Below the pieces are notes generated by a model that worked only from the letters and a program-made list of their open reading frames with translations, ran no database searches and was not told the DNA's origin. Positions 23,584 to 35,246 of a stretch of 64,000 bases of DNA are shown in pieces. Source of the DNA: Inonotus obliquus (taxonomy: Eukaryota; Basidiomycota; Agaricomycetes; Hymenochaetales; Hymenochaetaceae); NCBI GenBank assembly GCA_032164295.1, contig JAJHTX010000001.1, positions 620,001 through 684,000 of the forward strand, in the 5' to 3' direction. Position 1 is the stretch's first letter. Every line of letters begins with the position of its first letter. The position numbers and the translations under genes were made by a program.

Positions 23584-25976
23584 ATGAGCGGATACACTAG
23601 AGGAGGGGTTCAAATGACGTATCGAGCGACGACAACTACACCGCTGCCAGCGACGAGTACTGGTACTGCTAATTATGCTTCGTCGTCCCACCAGCAATAT
23701 CCGAATGTGATTGCGTATACTCAGCAACAGGCACAGGCTGCTGCTGCAGCGTATGCGAGCGCGTATGCTCAGAGGATGCCGCAGACGATGAGGGACGATT
23801 ATGAACGTGAGCATTCGCCTCTGTCGTTTACCATGCTGTTCTCTGGTTGAGTGAACTTTTTTGGTGGCGGACCGTTCTTCGCTGTTGTTAGGATGGTATA
23901 CGGAGCCGACACCTACGAATCGTATGTTTCTGGCTTTAAGGTCTGGTTTAGACTCGGAAGTATCTTGGGCACTCGAGAGGCTTTGTCGACTTAGTTGTAA
24001 TGATCAGTTTACATTGTCGTCTATCCCGGGTCTCGTCGATGCTCTCTTTGAGTGGCCGGAGTGGTTCTTGAACGAGTGCGGGAGCACCATATCACCTGCC
24101 AGTCGGAATGGGGAGAAGGGCGCGAGGGGGAAAGATAAAGCCTTATTCGTGGCCGCATCGTCGCTCTTTGCACCGTCGTACACTGAAGAGCGACATCGAA
24201 GATACGCACTCGAATCGTTATTCATTCTCCGAAACGCAGCGCTCGTCAACCAAAATGCATCAGAGCTATCCGCACATACTAAAACTCGACCTTTGATCAA
24301 CCGAGCATTAAGCGAACTCGACCTAGATGCCGATGAGAACACGCAGTTCGTATTATACTGCCTTGAACTGTTGCACTGCCTAGCAGGCACATACATCCTG
24401 CCTTCCGCAAAGGGTGCCAACAACACCAGCGCCAAATACTCGAGCCCATTACCGATATTGCAACGACTAGCGGGAGAATCGACCAATCGGGCTATAATCA
24501 TAGTCTCGTTATCTGCCTTAACGCTACTATTCAGCATCCCGCAAAATATGTCGCACATAACGGAAACCTCACCAGCGCTAGAAGCATGTATCCGCTATAT
24601 GCCGCTCTATCAAGATACAGCATTAGTTGATGCATGTCTTAATTTTTTCTATGCGCATTTATCATCTCCGCCGATGACCAAAGCATTTTTGCTTCATCCG
24701 GATATGCCTCATGTGTTGAAGGTTCTCGTTGGGTATATACTCTCTCAACAGGACAAGGATGTCGCGACGATTGACATAACTGCTCCGGGGTATCAAGTTC
24801 CGATCGTGAAAACTGAGTCTGTGATTGAAGAGTTATCGGAAGAGGAATTACAGAGGATAGGCGTTATGTCGGAACCTGAACGGTGCTATGAATGGTAAGG
24901 CGGCCTTTATTTTTCATCATTCGAGTCTCCTCATATTGTTTATTAGGCTTCGCACGGCTATTAGAGCTAATCCGAATGAAGAACTCACACAGGTCGAGTT
25001 TTGGAACGGGTACAAGGACGCGTTTACGAGGTTCCACGACCGCGTAGCATTACTGGCTGCGTCGGACGTGATAAAAAATGCTAGTGTCATTTATCCGAAT
25101 GCTCAGGCTATGGTACTTCAGCTTCCTACACAACCACCCACACAAAAGTTCGTCATTCGAGGGATTATGAAGCGAACAAAACTGGTTGTGGTTGAGAGGA
25201 ATGTTTGCAGATGGGAGCGGGGGCAGTGTCAGGCTGGATCTTTTGATACACCGGATGAGCTTCGTGCTCATGTTCGTTTTCATATTGAGGCGATTCAAGA
25301 GGAAGTGGAGAGTAATTCGGAGAATGGGGATTTTTCGTGTACATGGGCCACGTGTCAACATTCGAGCCCGTCACTCATCTCACTCGTCCCTCACATATGG
25401 ACTCACCTACCACTCACTTCCTCTTCCGTGACAACATCAACCGACCCATCCTTATTCCCACAAATCACATTAGCATCCTCAGAAGAAAAATACCCAATCT
25501 CAGATGCAACCCAGCGTCTTCCACAACCTGAAGCGAAAACGATTATAACTTATCCGTCACCTTCAAGGGATCCAAGTTCGGGTTCGCTTACTGCTTTGTT
25601 GATTTTGAGGACGTTGTTCCATGCTTCGTTTGCTCAGAGTGATACTGCTCCTCGTGTTGATTCGGAACATTTTGGGTTTCCTGGTATCGTGGATGAAGTT
25701 GATGATCAACCACAACCACAACAAGAACAACTCCCGCCTAGCACATTCACAACTGCGAATGCGAATGCGGAGGATGGGAGTTCGACTATCGCCGATCAAC
25801 AGCAACAACTCGATTCGGACAAAGAAAAAGAAAGAGAACGTAGAGGAAGAAAAGCTTTTCTTGGTGTTCGACATCTGATGGAAAGCGTGCAGATAAAGGA
25901 TCCAGCGCTGATGTCGTGGATATACGAGATGGTTGATCCAGGGCCTGGGATGAACGGGATAGACAGCGCGCAGTGA
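23584..25976 (+). CDS. RSC9: RSC chromatin-remodelling complex subunit RSC9-like
   Basis: Exons 23584-23806, 23892-24894 and 24947-25976 join in frame to 751 residues. The N-terminus is low-complexity (Gln/Ala/Tyr). NRMFLALRSGLDSEVSWALE is the characteristic RSC9/ARID2 segment, followed by an armadillo-like helical region. A C-terminal domain has Cys/His-rich finger elements (VCRWERGQC with downstream HVRFH, then SCTWATCQH), as in ARID2/RSC9 relatives. No ARID domain is seen in front, as is common in fungi. In yeast RSC9 helps target the nuclear RSC complex to stress-regulated genes. Two in-frame ATGs occur near the start: 23584 is preferred, 23536 is possible. A second putative RSC subunit lies at the right end of the window. 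Confidence 0.8.
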
Positions 25977-26156
25977 GGAGAGCACTTTCATCGCTCCGGT
26001 GTTTAATCAGAATGCTGTAGCTTCGTTCCTGTCCCAATGGGACTCCTTGATTCTTTTTTACTGTCTATTGTCCGTAAATCGCTTCTCTCCCAATCATGCA
26101 TACAATACAAATTCTGTCTGTTCCGCCTATACATACGTGCTTCCCCTACCCTTGAT

Positions 26157-28156
26157 TCATACTTCCCCTCGTACCCATCTAGCGCCCCGTATATCATCAT
26201 CCGGGTATAGATTCATCAAGCGTTTGTTCATGATGAAACGTCCTCTACCCACACTACTGGTACTCCCCTCACTCAAAGTCTGATGCTCTGCATCTTCGAA
26301 GAATTGTCCGAGAATCGGGTTTTGGAGAAAACCGTGGATATCTACTTTTGAGCATAGAATATGTTTTACCTCCGTTAGAGAGTTGCCTATGAGTGGTTCA
26401 GTACATAGGAATGCAGATAGGGAAAAGGGGAGCACTAACTTTTAATTTTGTGGTGCCTGCAGGCTGTGGTTAAGCAGAGAATATCGTCACCATCCCTCTG
26501 AAAGCAAGATTGTCGAACGTCAGGATACTTGTCATTCAAACGGCGATAAGGACACGTACCTTCCATCCAACAATGCAACGCAGCATGGCGCTATCCATAG
26601 ATCTGACAATTTGGCCAACGAATAGTTCGGGTGGCCGCTCCTGGGCTGAGCTACTCCAGTCCACCGCTACCTCACCATTAGATTCATCTTCATCTCTATG
26701 GCGCATACTAGCATAAGGGGGCAAGAACGAGAACAGTTTATCTTGAAGGACGAGTTCCGTATCCAAAGGGAAGAGTGTTGGGTTGATAGTCGGAACGATA
26801 ATCCCACTGTTGCCGTTCCCAGGTGCTTCAGGGAAAATCGATAGTAGTGTCTGCGATAAGTATTTCGTCTGGAGCCACATGTAAATATCGCTTCCTACGT
26901 AGCGTTCGTCAAGATCTTCGTTGCCGAACTCCACGGCGCCCGCGATTGTGATGTTGCGTCCGACTCTAGCGAGTAACTGAGCTGTGAGAGAAGCTTGTTG
27001 GGGTTGACTAAATATTTGTTTAACATCGTCGTAATTCTCCACGATGCCGAGGGTGAAACCCTGTTCCCAGAGCATTCGACTGACATTTACGAGGGTGTTG
27101 CAAACGAGTGCTGTCACACTCCCTTGAGTGTTTAGAGCTGATGCCTGCAGCCCAAGGCGCTTGACGATAGCAACAAATACATAAACCAACGAAATCGGTA
27201 GAGCACGTCGAGAGGATGTCAAGAAAAGGTGAGGTAGGCTATTTCGGAAATCGTAAAACGCCATGTCTGGAGAAACACGTTTCGTCATTGAGATAATATC
27301 ACTCTGGAGATATGGTATACCTACCCGTTGCTCTGCCGAAGCCTTTGGAGTGCATGTATGTGCACACTGCGTCGCAGAAGCTCTTGATATTGAAATTGTC
27401 CGCTTCTGAGGTATGTGGTATATTCTTTTCGGCAAGGTAATCCCTGCAACCCTCGAACTCCTTGTCGATATGGACCGTAATCTATGGTGTATGAGAGGTA
27501 GATTCGGGAAATAGGGCTTTGAATAAATGTACCTCATCCGGAAGGATGCCATGGAAAGATGATAGACTCGCGAATGCTTCTTCAAATGATACTGGGACGT
27601 TATCCAGATCTCTCGAAATGAAGTATTTCAGGTTGGTCCACCTATCGATAGCATGCCGCCTCGCTATGAGCCTCCGTATTTCGGACGCCCAGTATTTCCT
27701 TGATAGATTTGTGAGCGGAGAGCCGCCCATCACCTTCGCAATATCTTCCTCGTCATGGAATAAAGTCGGCGGAGGGCGATGCGCTTCCATAGACAGAACA
27801 TCCCAAATATCCAATCCGAGGACTACCAATTGTCTTGCATAATCGACGCGCGCTTCGGGCGGACATATCTCAAGTACTCTCAAGTTCTCCAAGGCCACAC
27901 GGTCCAATCTTCTGCGCTCCCCGTATAGTTGCCTCCAGTCCTCTTTAAGTCTAGCCCGCCTTTCAAGTTCCTTCCCATGATCTGAGCGAACGTAATGGTG
28001 CTCGTAATGAGGTTTCCATAAGTGAGGATCCAGGGAAGCTGCACGCAACGTGCCCTTCCCGGTCATAGAGCACCGCGCCAGTACATTTGCACCATCAAAG
28101 GTTATCGGGAGCTCACTGAGTACTCTGATGCAAATCTCTGTAGGTAGCACATCCAT
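26157..28156 (-). CDS. F-box protein FBXO21-like (F-box, SirB1/transglutaminase-like, degenerate YccV)
   Basis: Exon 1 (27533-28156) starts at MDVLPTEICIRVLSELP, a clear F-box, and runs to EAFASLSSFHGILPDE. A 51-nt intron leads to exon 2 (27325-27481), then a 58-nt intron to the next exon, which starts at 27266 with MAFYDFRNSLPHLFLTSSRR. The SirB1-like helical domain (RALPISLVYVFVAIVKRLGL, QLLARVGRNI) follows, and the C-terminus contains VGQIVR..CIVGWK, the start of a YccV/HspQ-like domain. The usual YHVLVEDGS stretch of YccV is not recognisable, so this domain is degenerate or mis-spliced in my reading. Exact later introns are unsettled. F-box proteins of this type recruit substrates to SCF ubiquitin ligases. 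An upstream ATG at 28255 is possible. Confidence 0.68.
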
Positions 28157-28601
28157 GCAGCGATAGGATAGGGACGAGTAGGACCGATGTGGCAGTAGAT
28201 AACAAGGGTCGTTTGTGGTCAGGGCATAGTATCCCCAATTTGGAAAGACGATCAAAGCTTAAAATGTATCCAGAGATCTACACTCGATATAAACCACATG
28301 TGCTATATTTCAAATTCGAAGAGTCGTAGAAATGCAAGCGAAATTGAATAGAATGTATCTAAAGGGTATCAGAACAGAACTAGATTGGATATAGAACAAC
28401 AAACAACAAAATCTAAATTTGATTAACATATCGTATTGATGCTTCCCCTTTCTTCCGTTGTGGTCTCAACGCTCCGAGTATTTCCTTTCTGCTCCCACTT
28501 CCAGACAGGATGAAGCCTTGGCGTGTCTTGTCTTGCGGAACTCGAGACTCCTGGTCCAGCTGCGATTGAATGTCAATTCCGGCGTGCAATCAAAAGCGAG
28601 C
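28157..28601. other. Intergenic
   Basis: 445 bp upstream of the F-box gene start and downstream of the finger-protein stop, both on the minus strand. It should contain the F-box gene promoter and the neighbour's 3' UTR. Nothing else seen. Confidence 0.4.
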
Positions 28602-30286
28602 TCAAAACTCACACTGAGATTGATTTCCCACCAGAGTTAAATCTCCGCTAAAATCTTTGTCTTCGACCGAACGAACAATCGCATGTTTGTATTCCATCGA
28701 CAAATCATCCGTTATCAGCGCAGAAGAAGGACGTAATGGATCCAAGGGTAAGACAATGACCTTGGGTGGAGACGGTCTATCCTCGCCAATGGAGTTATCG
28801 TCATCCTCCCCGTCTTCTCTCTGCCGCCGTCTCCTGGCCGTAGGACTTCCTAACGCTAGTGTTGAGACACTTCGAATAGGCGGCAAAACCACGGACTCCG
28901 GGGAGAGTCGGTCAACGGGTAGACATGTTGTCCCCGTTTGGACCCAAGCCCTCGTTCGTTCACGCCACGAGTGGCCTTCTCCCGTAATAACCGTGACACG
29001 GGAGTTACCATTATGTACTTTGCTTATGTAGCCAGGAGAATGGACCCCTCTTGATGCTGACCCCAAATAGCTTGGCTTTGTAAGTGATAGAGAGTTTAGA
29101 GGCGGAAGAACACGATCGTCGAAGCTGTCCTGAAATACGGGCTTTGGTGAACGAGAGTTAATCTTCCTTTGAGGTCTGCACTCCTGATCTGTGCTGGCAC
29201 CTGGGGGTGAAGCAGTCGAGTCACTCTCTAGATCAGAGTAGCCGCGGCTTTCTCTCCACCTCTGTGCATATGAATGCAACGGTCCACATATATCGGGTGC
29301 TTCATTCCGACGAAGACGGTCCAAGTCTTCGGTTGTGTCGGGCTTCTGAAGTCCGACCAAGGGCATATGTCTGTGAGGTGGCGAATATCGGTATGACTGT
29401 GAATCGGAAATGGAATGCTCGATATATCGCCGTTTTGCCTTATCCGGCAGGCGAGAAGATTCGGGAAGGGTCGATTGTGGGGCTAGATAAGCAATACGAT
29501 GATGAGCATCCTCCGAATGATGCGACGGAGTTGAGTTTGCTCGGGCACGTTGAATGCCTAACGAAGTCACACCATGTGAGGGATAATGAGCGCCATGCAC
29601 GACTTCTTCTCTAAAAGGAGCATCCATGGACCCGCACTCCCGTTCTTCATAACGGAGAGGCGGGCCACTCGGACTGTTTGGCGATCTATGTGAACCGGAC
29701 AGTGGACCGGACAGTGAGGAAAGTCGAGGTCGTTCGCCATCCAAATGTCCGGAGTTGGCGATTGGTCTTGTGAACGCAGCAGCTTTCTCTTTTGAAGCAT
29801 GCTGATCCGTCCATGAACTTGATGGTTCTCTAGCGAGAGGCTGGAGATGCGAAGACCGGGCGCTCTCGACGCGTATTCGATTGAGAACTTGCGCTGATGA
29901 TGCACTGGAGACCCTAGAAAGAGCTAATGGCTCAGAATTCTCTGTGGGCTTGGCAACACGAAATGCCGCGACACGTCCCGTGAACTTTGATTCCTGTCCG
30001 AGAACAGAAACGAGGAGATAAACATGGTAGTAAAACGAGAGGAAGGGATGCTACTTACTGCTGACATCGCGTTTGCGCCGTTTACAGCATTGGTATTCTT
30101 GCAACCCATTTTGTGTTTATTCCAATTTGCAGCATAATATCTTCCAGTTGCGTTGAGACGAATGGGACGATGACATCCAGCGCATGTGACACTATGGGGT
30201 CCGACATCGTACGCATCTGGATCTTCTTCCAAGCGTCTGCGCCGCTCGTCTTCAGCGGACCAGGTACGTTTTGGTTGGAGCGCCAT
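28602..30286 (-). CDS. Hypothetical protein with CxxC...HxxxC zinc-finger-like motif
   Basis: Two exons, 30059-30286 and 28602-29993, separated by a 65-nt GTAAGT..ACAG intron in phase 0, give about 539 residues. After a Trp/Arg-rich start (MALQPKRTWSAEDERRRRLE) comes VTCAGCHRPIRLN followed by YYAANWNKHKMGC. That pattern, CxxC then W..H...C, looks like a small zinc-binding finger seen in uncharacterised basidiomycete proteins. The rest is Ser/Arg/Pro-rich and probably disordered, with acidic and basic patches (ARRRRQREDGEDDDN). No signal peptide or membrane segment. A nuclear or regulatory role is conceivable but not shown. The frame remains open upstream without an ATG, so an additional 5' exon is possible. 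Confidence 0.6.
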
Positions 30287-31600
30287 GTACTGTTCTGTGT
30301 GAGGGGGGAATGGGACTGGCAAGAGACCATGAAGATTATCTTGAAGACTATAAGTTTCCACGGACCAATCTCGTCAGAATGATTCGAACTTTATATCGGA
30401 AGCTTGTCTAAGAAAAGATCACTTGCATTGATGAATGCATGCACTGCTCCAGTTGCGGTTGGATTAGTCGGTAGATAATATGGAGCTTCTGGTTGGGATG
30501 AAAGGTTATTAGTTCCTCGCAAAGAGGGCGCTCTATAAATCCTTGCATACTATATCGGAACAGGATTGAGTATGTCCAGATACGGTTGGAAAGGCCCCGA
30601 CCATGAATTGATATCTTTACTGGCGGATAAAATGCATGCCGCAGCGAGTAGAGGGGGGGAAAGAGGATGTCTTCTTGTTCCCGAGATCGTGGCTTTGTAA
30701 TTTATCCCGGCGAAAGAGCGATTTGCCTTTAGCTATTGATTTATAGTCCGTCTTATCCCCTGAATCCACTGGAGCCTATTGGAACCCGATCAGCCCATGC
30801 ACGTAGGGGTACCAAAAGGTGTTGCTGACCTTTAAATTTCTTCCGGTGATCGCCTTCCGAAATACAAACACACGTCCCATCTCAGCAGACACATTTGACC
30901 TCCTGATTGGCCGCGGAAGGAAGGCTGAAAATTCAGCTTATTGAGGTTTGCATGCACAGCGCCCGAGATTCAAACAGCGCTCGGTTCTGGAGAAGGGAAA
31001 CAAAGACGAAATAATACATAGAACTTTCTGGTGTGAATTCACATTGACTGATTCCTATGTGATCGGAGAGCCATTCTCTCGGCGAGTCGCTATCTCGCTC
31101 CGAATATGGGTAGAAGGTTGATTTCGGCAGGAACACGGTTCTGGTATACCAAAACAGTCGAGTAACTCGCCTCCCGCGCCAGACCGAGACAAACTCAGCA
31201 TTAGACGGTCAGAAGCGGAAAGGTATAGACTAGGGCCACGCAGGGTCACAAGAGTAACAAGGCAGCGATCGAGAATCTATAATATTAAGAGCTGGGCGAC
31301 CAAGGTTGTGCTAATGGACTGGACTTTTCCTCCTTTGCTTAATCGACACCTTCACGATGTCATTAAACTGGGCGAGAAACGAATAGCAGAGCCAGCCTAG
31401 CTTTGAAGGAAGGGAAATCAGAAGCAGTGATTGGATAACGAAAGAGGCGAGCAAAAGGTCAGATATTTGAAAGAGTAACGTCGAGTTATTTTTCATGATT
31501 TTTCCGTTCTTTTCCCACTTGCATCACGTGATATATTTTAGACAAATCGACTAATGCTTTGTCAGTTAAACAGTGACGCTCATCCTCCTCAGCGTCCACC
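30287..31600. promoter_or_regulatory. Divergent intergenic region, finger protein and MPP alpha
   Basis: 1.3 kb between the start of the finger-protein gene (-) and the mitochondrial peptidase gene (+). A TCACGTGAT E-box-like palindrome at about 31525-31533 lies ~70 bp before the plus-strand ATG. No gene is supported. Confidence 0.45.
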
Positions 31601-33337
31601 ATGCGAAGCGTTGTATCCTCGGCCGCGCGAAGAGCAATAGGTAGTCGCTCGCTTCACAACCACTCAGTCTCTAGGGCACCACCTGTTCAGATTACAACTC
31701 TTCCGAATAAAGTACGAATAGCGACAGAAGGAGTACCTGGACATTTTGCAGGAGTGGGTCTATACGTCGACGCAGGGTCTCGCTATGAGACGCCGGAGAA
31801 TTCGGGGGTTAGTCATTTTCTTGATAGGCTGGCCTTTAGGGTAAGTCGTATGAAAACTTCCTCCATGGATTCGGCTCATTCGCAATAGAGCACGCGAGCA
31901 CGATCCGATCTCGATATGTCCTCTGCTATCCACACTCTAGGCGGCCAGATTCAATGTTCTTCATCGAGGGAGGCAATGATGTATCAATCCGTCCACTTCC
32001 AGAGCGCGACTCCTCTAGCTGTTTCGGTCATAGCTGATACCGTTCTTAATCCCGCTTTCTCACCGGAGGAAGTCGAGAGCCAGTGGGATGCGACGCGCTA
32101 TGAAATCCGCGAAATCCGCGCTAAGCCAGAGTTGATCCTCCCAGAAATCCTGCATCAGGTGGCTTACGGCGGGAAGGGCTTGGGGAATCCGCTTCTCTGC
32201 CCAGAAGAACGGATTGATTTAATTAACGCGGATACTTTGCGAGATTTTATGGCGAAATGGTACAGGCCCGAACGCATAGTCATTGCGGGAGCCGGAATGC
32301 CTCATGAAGAACTCGTGGAACTCGTGGATAAGTACTTCTCTTCGTTAAAGGGTGGGAGTGCTCCTATTCTTCATCCTCAGCCTCCACAGCAGCAACAGGC
32401 GGCTTCCCGCCAGAACCCTCCTCCATCACACCTTCTCCAAAACTCATCTTCCCCTTCGTTGCTCAAATCTTTTACCCGGGCGGCATCGTATCTGTATCCT
32501 CAATCCATCTCCTCAGAGTCAGGCCGGGTTACCCCACCCCCGCCATCAAATTACTCAGGAGGGCACTACTTTATCCATGAACCAGAAAGCGAATTTAACC
32601 ACATTTATCTGGCATGGGAAGGACCAGGCATTCAGTCCCCTGATATATATGCTTTAGCAACAATGCAAATGCTCCTCGGAGGCGGTGGATCCTTTTCCGC
32701 TGGCGGTCCAGGCAAGGGAATGTATTCGCGCTTGTATACTCACATCTTGAACCATCATCCGCAAATCGACCACTGCGAAGCATATCACCACATCTACACG
32801 GATTCATCTCTTATAGGCCTGTTCGCAAGTTTCCTCCCCGTCACTTCGCCGCGTCAGGGAGGCACACCTTCACAAATCATGCCGTACCTTGTTCACCAGA
32901 TTAGCCTGCTCTTACACGTGCCGGTCGGCCGAGCAGAGCTGAATAAGGCGAAGAATCAGCTGAAGAGTAGCCTCGTAATGGCCTTGGAGAGCCGTGCGGT
33001 GGAAGTTGAAGACTTGGGTAGACAGGTGACGACATTCCGCTCCGTATCATCAGACAAACTTTTTTCTCACTAACCTATTTCTTACTCTCGCTGCGTGCTT
33101 CTGTCCGTCCGTCCCCGATTTTCTTTCCACAACAAGGTCTTGGTACATAACCGCAGGATTCCAGTGTCCGAAATGTGTGACAGGATTGATGAAGTTACTC
33201 CGGACGATATACGGCGAGTCGCGCACCGCGTCTTTGGACCGGACGCTGCGAAACCTGCCACAGTTATTGCCATGGGGAGAGATGATGTAGGTGATTGGCG
33301 CGGTGTGTTGAGGAAGTACAGCGTCGGGGGTGCATAA
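31601..33337 (+). CDS. MAS2: Mitochondrial processing peptidase alpha subunit
   Basis: Exons 31601-31840, 31889-33025 and 33137-33337 (last acceptor AAG) give 525 residues. The N-terminus (MRSVVSSAARRAIGSRSLHN) is a typical mitochondrial presequence. The M16 fold begins at VQITTLPNKVRIATEG. The position of the catalytic HxxEH of the beta subunit reads HFLDR here, as expected for the non-catalytic alpha subunit. The substrate-guiding glycine-rich loop LLGGGGSFSAGGPGKGM is intact. With MPP beta it removes presequences from imported matrix proteins. A Pro/Gln/Ser-rich insert of about 70 residues (after YFSSLKGG) separates the two homologous halves. The downstream neighbour genes are unrelated. 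Confidence 0.93.
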
Positions 33338-33802
33338 GTCACTGCGATGTGAAATTGCACCTCTAATAATCTTGGACATCGGGTCTTGGGCAGTTACGGA
33401 GAGTTTGCGACTTGATGGATCCTTTTTTATTACAGCATACGAGCAATGTAATTTAACAATGCACGCTTTTCGTTTTGTCGAGTTTTGTGGACTCCCATAT
33501 GGTTAGACTATAAATAGATGCCGACGGACGTCGATCAGTTTAGTATTAAAGATGACGTTTTCGTGAGCGGGAACTTGCCGTCGCATCACGTTTTGGTTTG
33601 TTCAACTCTTCCCGTTCTACTTCCTCCCGTCTTGATACTCGTCCTTCAGCCAGCGCTGGCTGTGAACCAGCGTTGCTTGTCCTGCGCGAAGTGTGAATCC
33701 TTCGAAAACCACCGTGATTCTTTGCTTTTCTCGCGATACATCAGTTTTCGCACTGTCCACCATCGGACTTGGAAGTGATCTACATAACACTGAACTTTGG
33801 CG
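33338..33802. promoter_or_regulatory. Intergenic, ceramidase promoter region
   Basis: 465 bp between two plus-strand genes. A CTATAAATAG element at about 33508 could be a TATA box, though it is ~290 bp before the ATG. No gene supported. Confidence 0.35.
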
Positions 33803-35069
33803 ATGAGCTTCCCTGTACGTGATGCGTTCAATTTCAGTCGGGCTGGCGCTTGGGGTGCCGTAACGTCCACATTAGACTTTTGCGAGGTAAGCGCGTAGTT
33901 AATCTAACAGTGTTATATGAAAATACAATGGTTATTTCTTACATTTTAGGCCAACTATCAATTCTCTCACTACGTTGCGGAGATGGCCAATACACTCTCT
34001 AATATAGCAACGGTGGCACTTGCGCTGCGCGGTGCTCGCATGATGAGAGTACAAAAGCTTCCAGAACGCTACTATTACGGTTTCCTGGTTTGTTTCACTA
34101 AGCAACTTCTTGTGCCGCTTTACTTATTGAAGCCTTTAACCAGATTCTCGCTCTCATCGGTGTGGGCAGTTTCGCATTCCATGCGACTTTACTCCATGCC
34201 GCCCAATTGTCGGATGAACTTCCCATGATCTACACCACGTCGCATTCAATCTTCATTCTTTACGACACTTGCCCTGGTTTCAAGATCATTGGAAACAAGA
34301 GGTCGTCACAGCTGCTTATCGCCGTCCTGTCCTTTGATGTACTGTTCACCTATTCTTAGTAAGCTCCGGATTTATCACGTCACCGTCGCGCCTCATGAAA
34401 TTTTCAGCTGATTTTGATTTTCAGCTGGCTGTACCGTAATCCGGTCTATCATGAGATTGTCTTCGCTTTTCTCATGTTAACAAATATCTTTCGTGTGTTC
34501 TGGTTACTTCGATCGCCAGAGATGTCATCCAAACTTGGCACGAACGAGAAAAAGACGATTTCTCAAATTTACAATTATGGGACATCAATATTTATTGTTG
34601 GCTTTGCACTATGGAATATTGATAATATTTTCTGCGATTCCATATCGAAAGTGAAGGCATCCGTTGGGTGGCCTGCAGCATTCCTACTTGAAGGTAAGCA
34701 TTTCTCGAGGTTCTTGCGCGGTATGGGTGTTGATGATGTGAAACAGGTCATTCATGGTGGCATCTTCTGACTGTAAGCGGAATTGCTACTCATTATCATG
34801 CGGAGAATAACCAAATCATCAGATAATTGGGGGTTACTACATGGGAGCGGGTACAACTTGTAAGTACTTCTATTTACCTAGTAAAGGAAGAATAGCTCAG
34901 CTCTGATTTCTCAGATATGTAACTAATTTCCAGCCGTTACATGCTTACGGTCACTTCTGACTGACTTCTTAGAACACTGTGCATAAAGGACGACCCTAGA
35001 AAGTTCACAGTCGTATACGACTGGAGATGGATTCCTACTATTAAGAGAGTAGCAAAAATAGAGGATTGA
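33803..35069 (+). CDS. Alkaline ceramidase (YPC1/YDC1 family)
   Basis: ER/Golgi membrane hydrolase that splits ceramides into sphingoid base and fatty acid. Eight exons: 33803-33886, 33950-34087, 34144-34358, 34425-34693, 34747-34772, 34823-34859, 34915-34918 (4 nt) and 34973-35069. The sum is 870 nt, 289 residues. Motifs in order: GAWGAVTSTLDFCEANYQFS, HYVAEMANTLSN, FHATLLHAAQLSDELPMIY, LWNIDNIFCD, HSWWHLLT, GGYYMGAGTTYITLCIKDDP. The conserved Ser, Asp and His residues of the CREST-like core (S in GSFAFH, D in FCD, HSWWH) are present. Seven hydrophobic helices are expected. The TTYITLCIKDDP segment requires the 4-nt exon ATAT; without it the frame hits a stop. Ends with a short basic tail. 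Confidence 0.9.
34915..34918 (+). other. 4-nt microexon (ATAT) of the ceramidase gene
   Basis: Flanked by TTTCTCAG and GTAACT. The introns on either side are 55 and 54 nt. It contributes two bases to a Tyr codon and two to an Ile codon in TTYITLC. Confidence 0.75.
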
Positions 35070-35246
35070 CGCTTTACTACCCTCTTCCGACTGTTTTCTG
35101 CTTCATTTATCCAGCACATACATGTAGCATAAATTGTTTGGAACATACGGAGCGGCGAAAAAAAAGTTCTTGATGATGTAATCAACCGATCTGCGTTCGT
35201 GATGTTCGTGATCAGGTATTTTTCCTTCCTTGCGCTTGTGCCAGCA

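Noticed and set aside
29207..29614. Plus-strand 135-codon frame
   Set aside because: Antisense shadow of the finger-protein gene; the minus-strand frame has spliced continuity and an ordered domain.
33806..33840. A 23-nt intron (GTACGT...TTTCAG) in the first ceramidase exon
   Set aside because: Too short to be spliced, and the frame through it is open and plausible.
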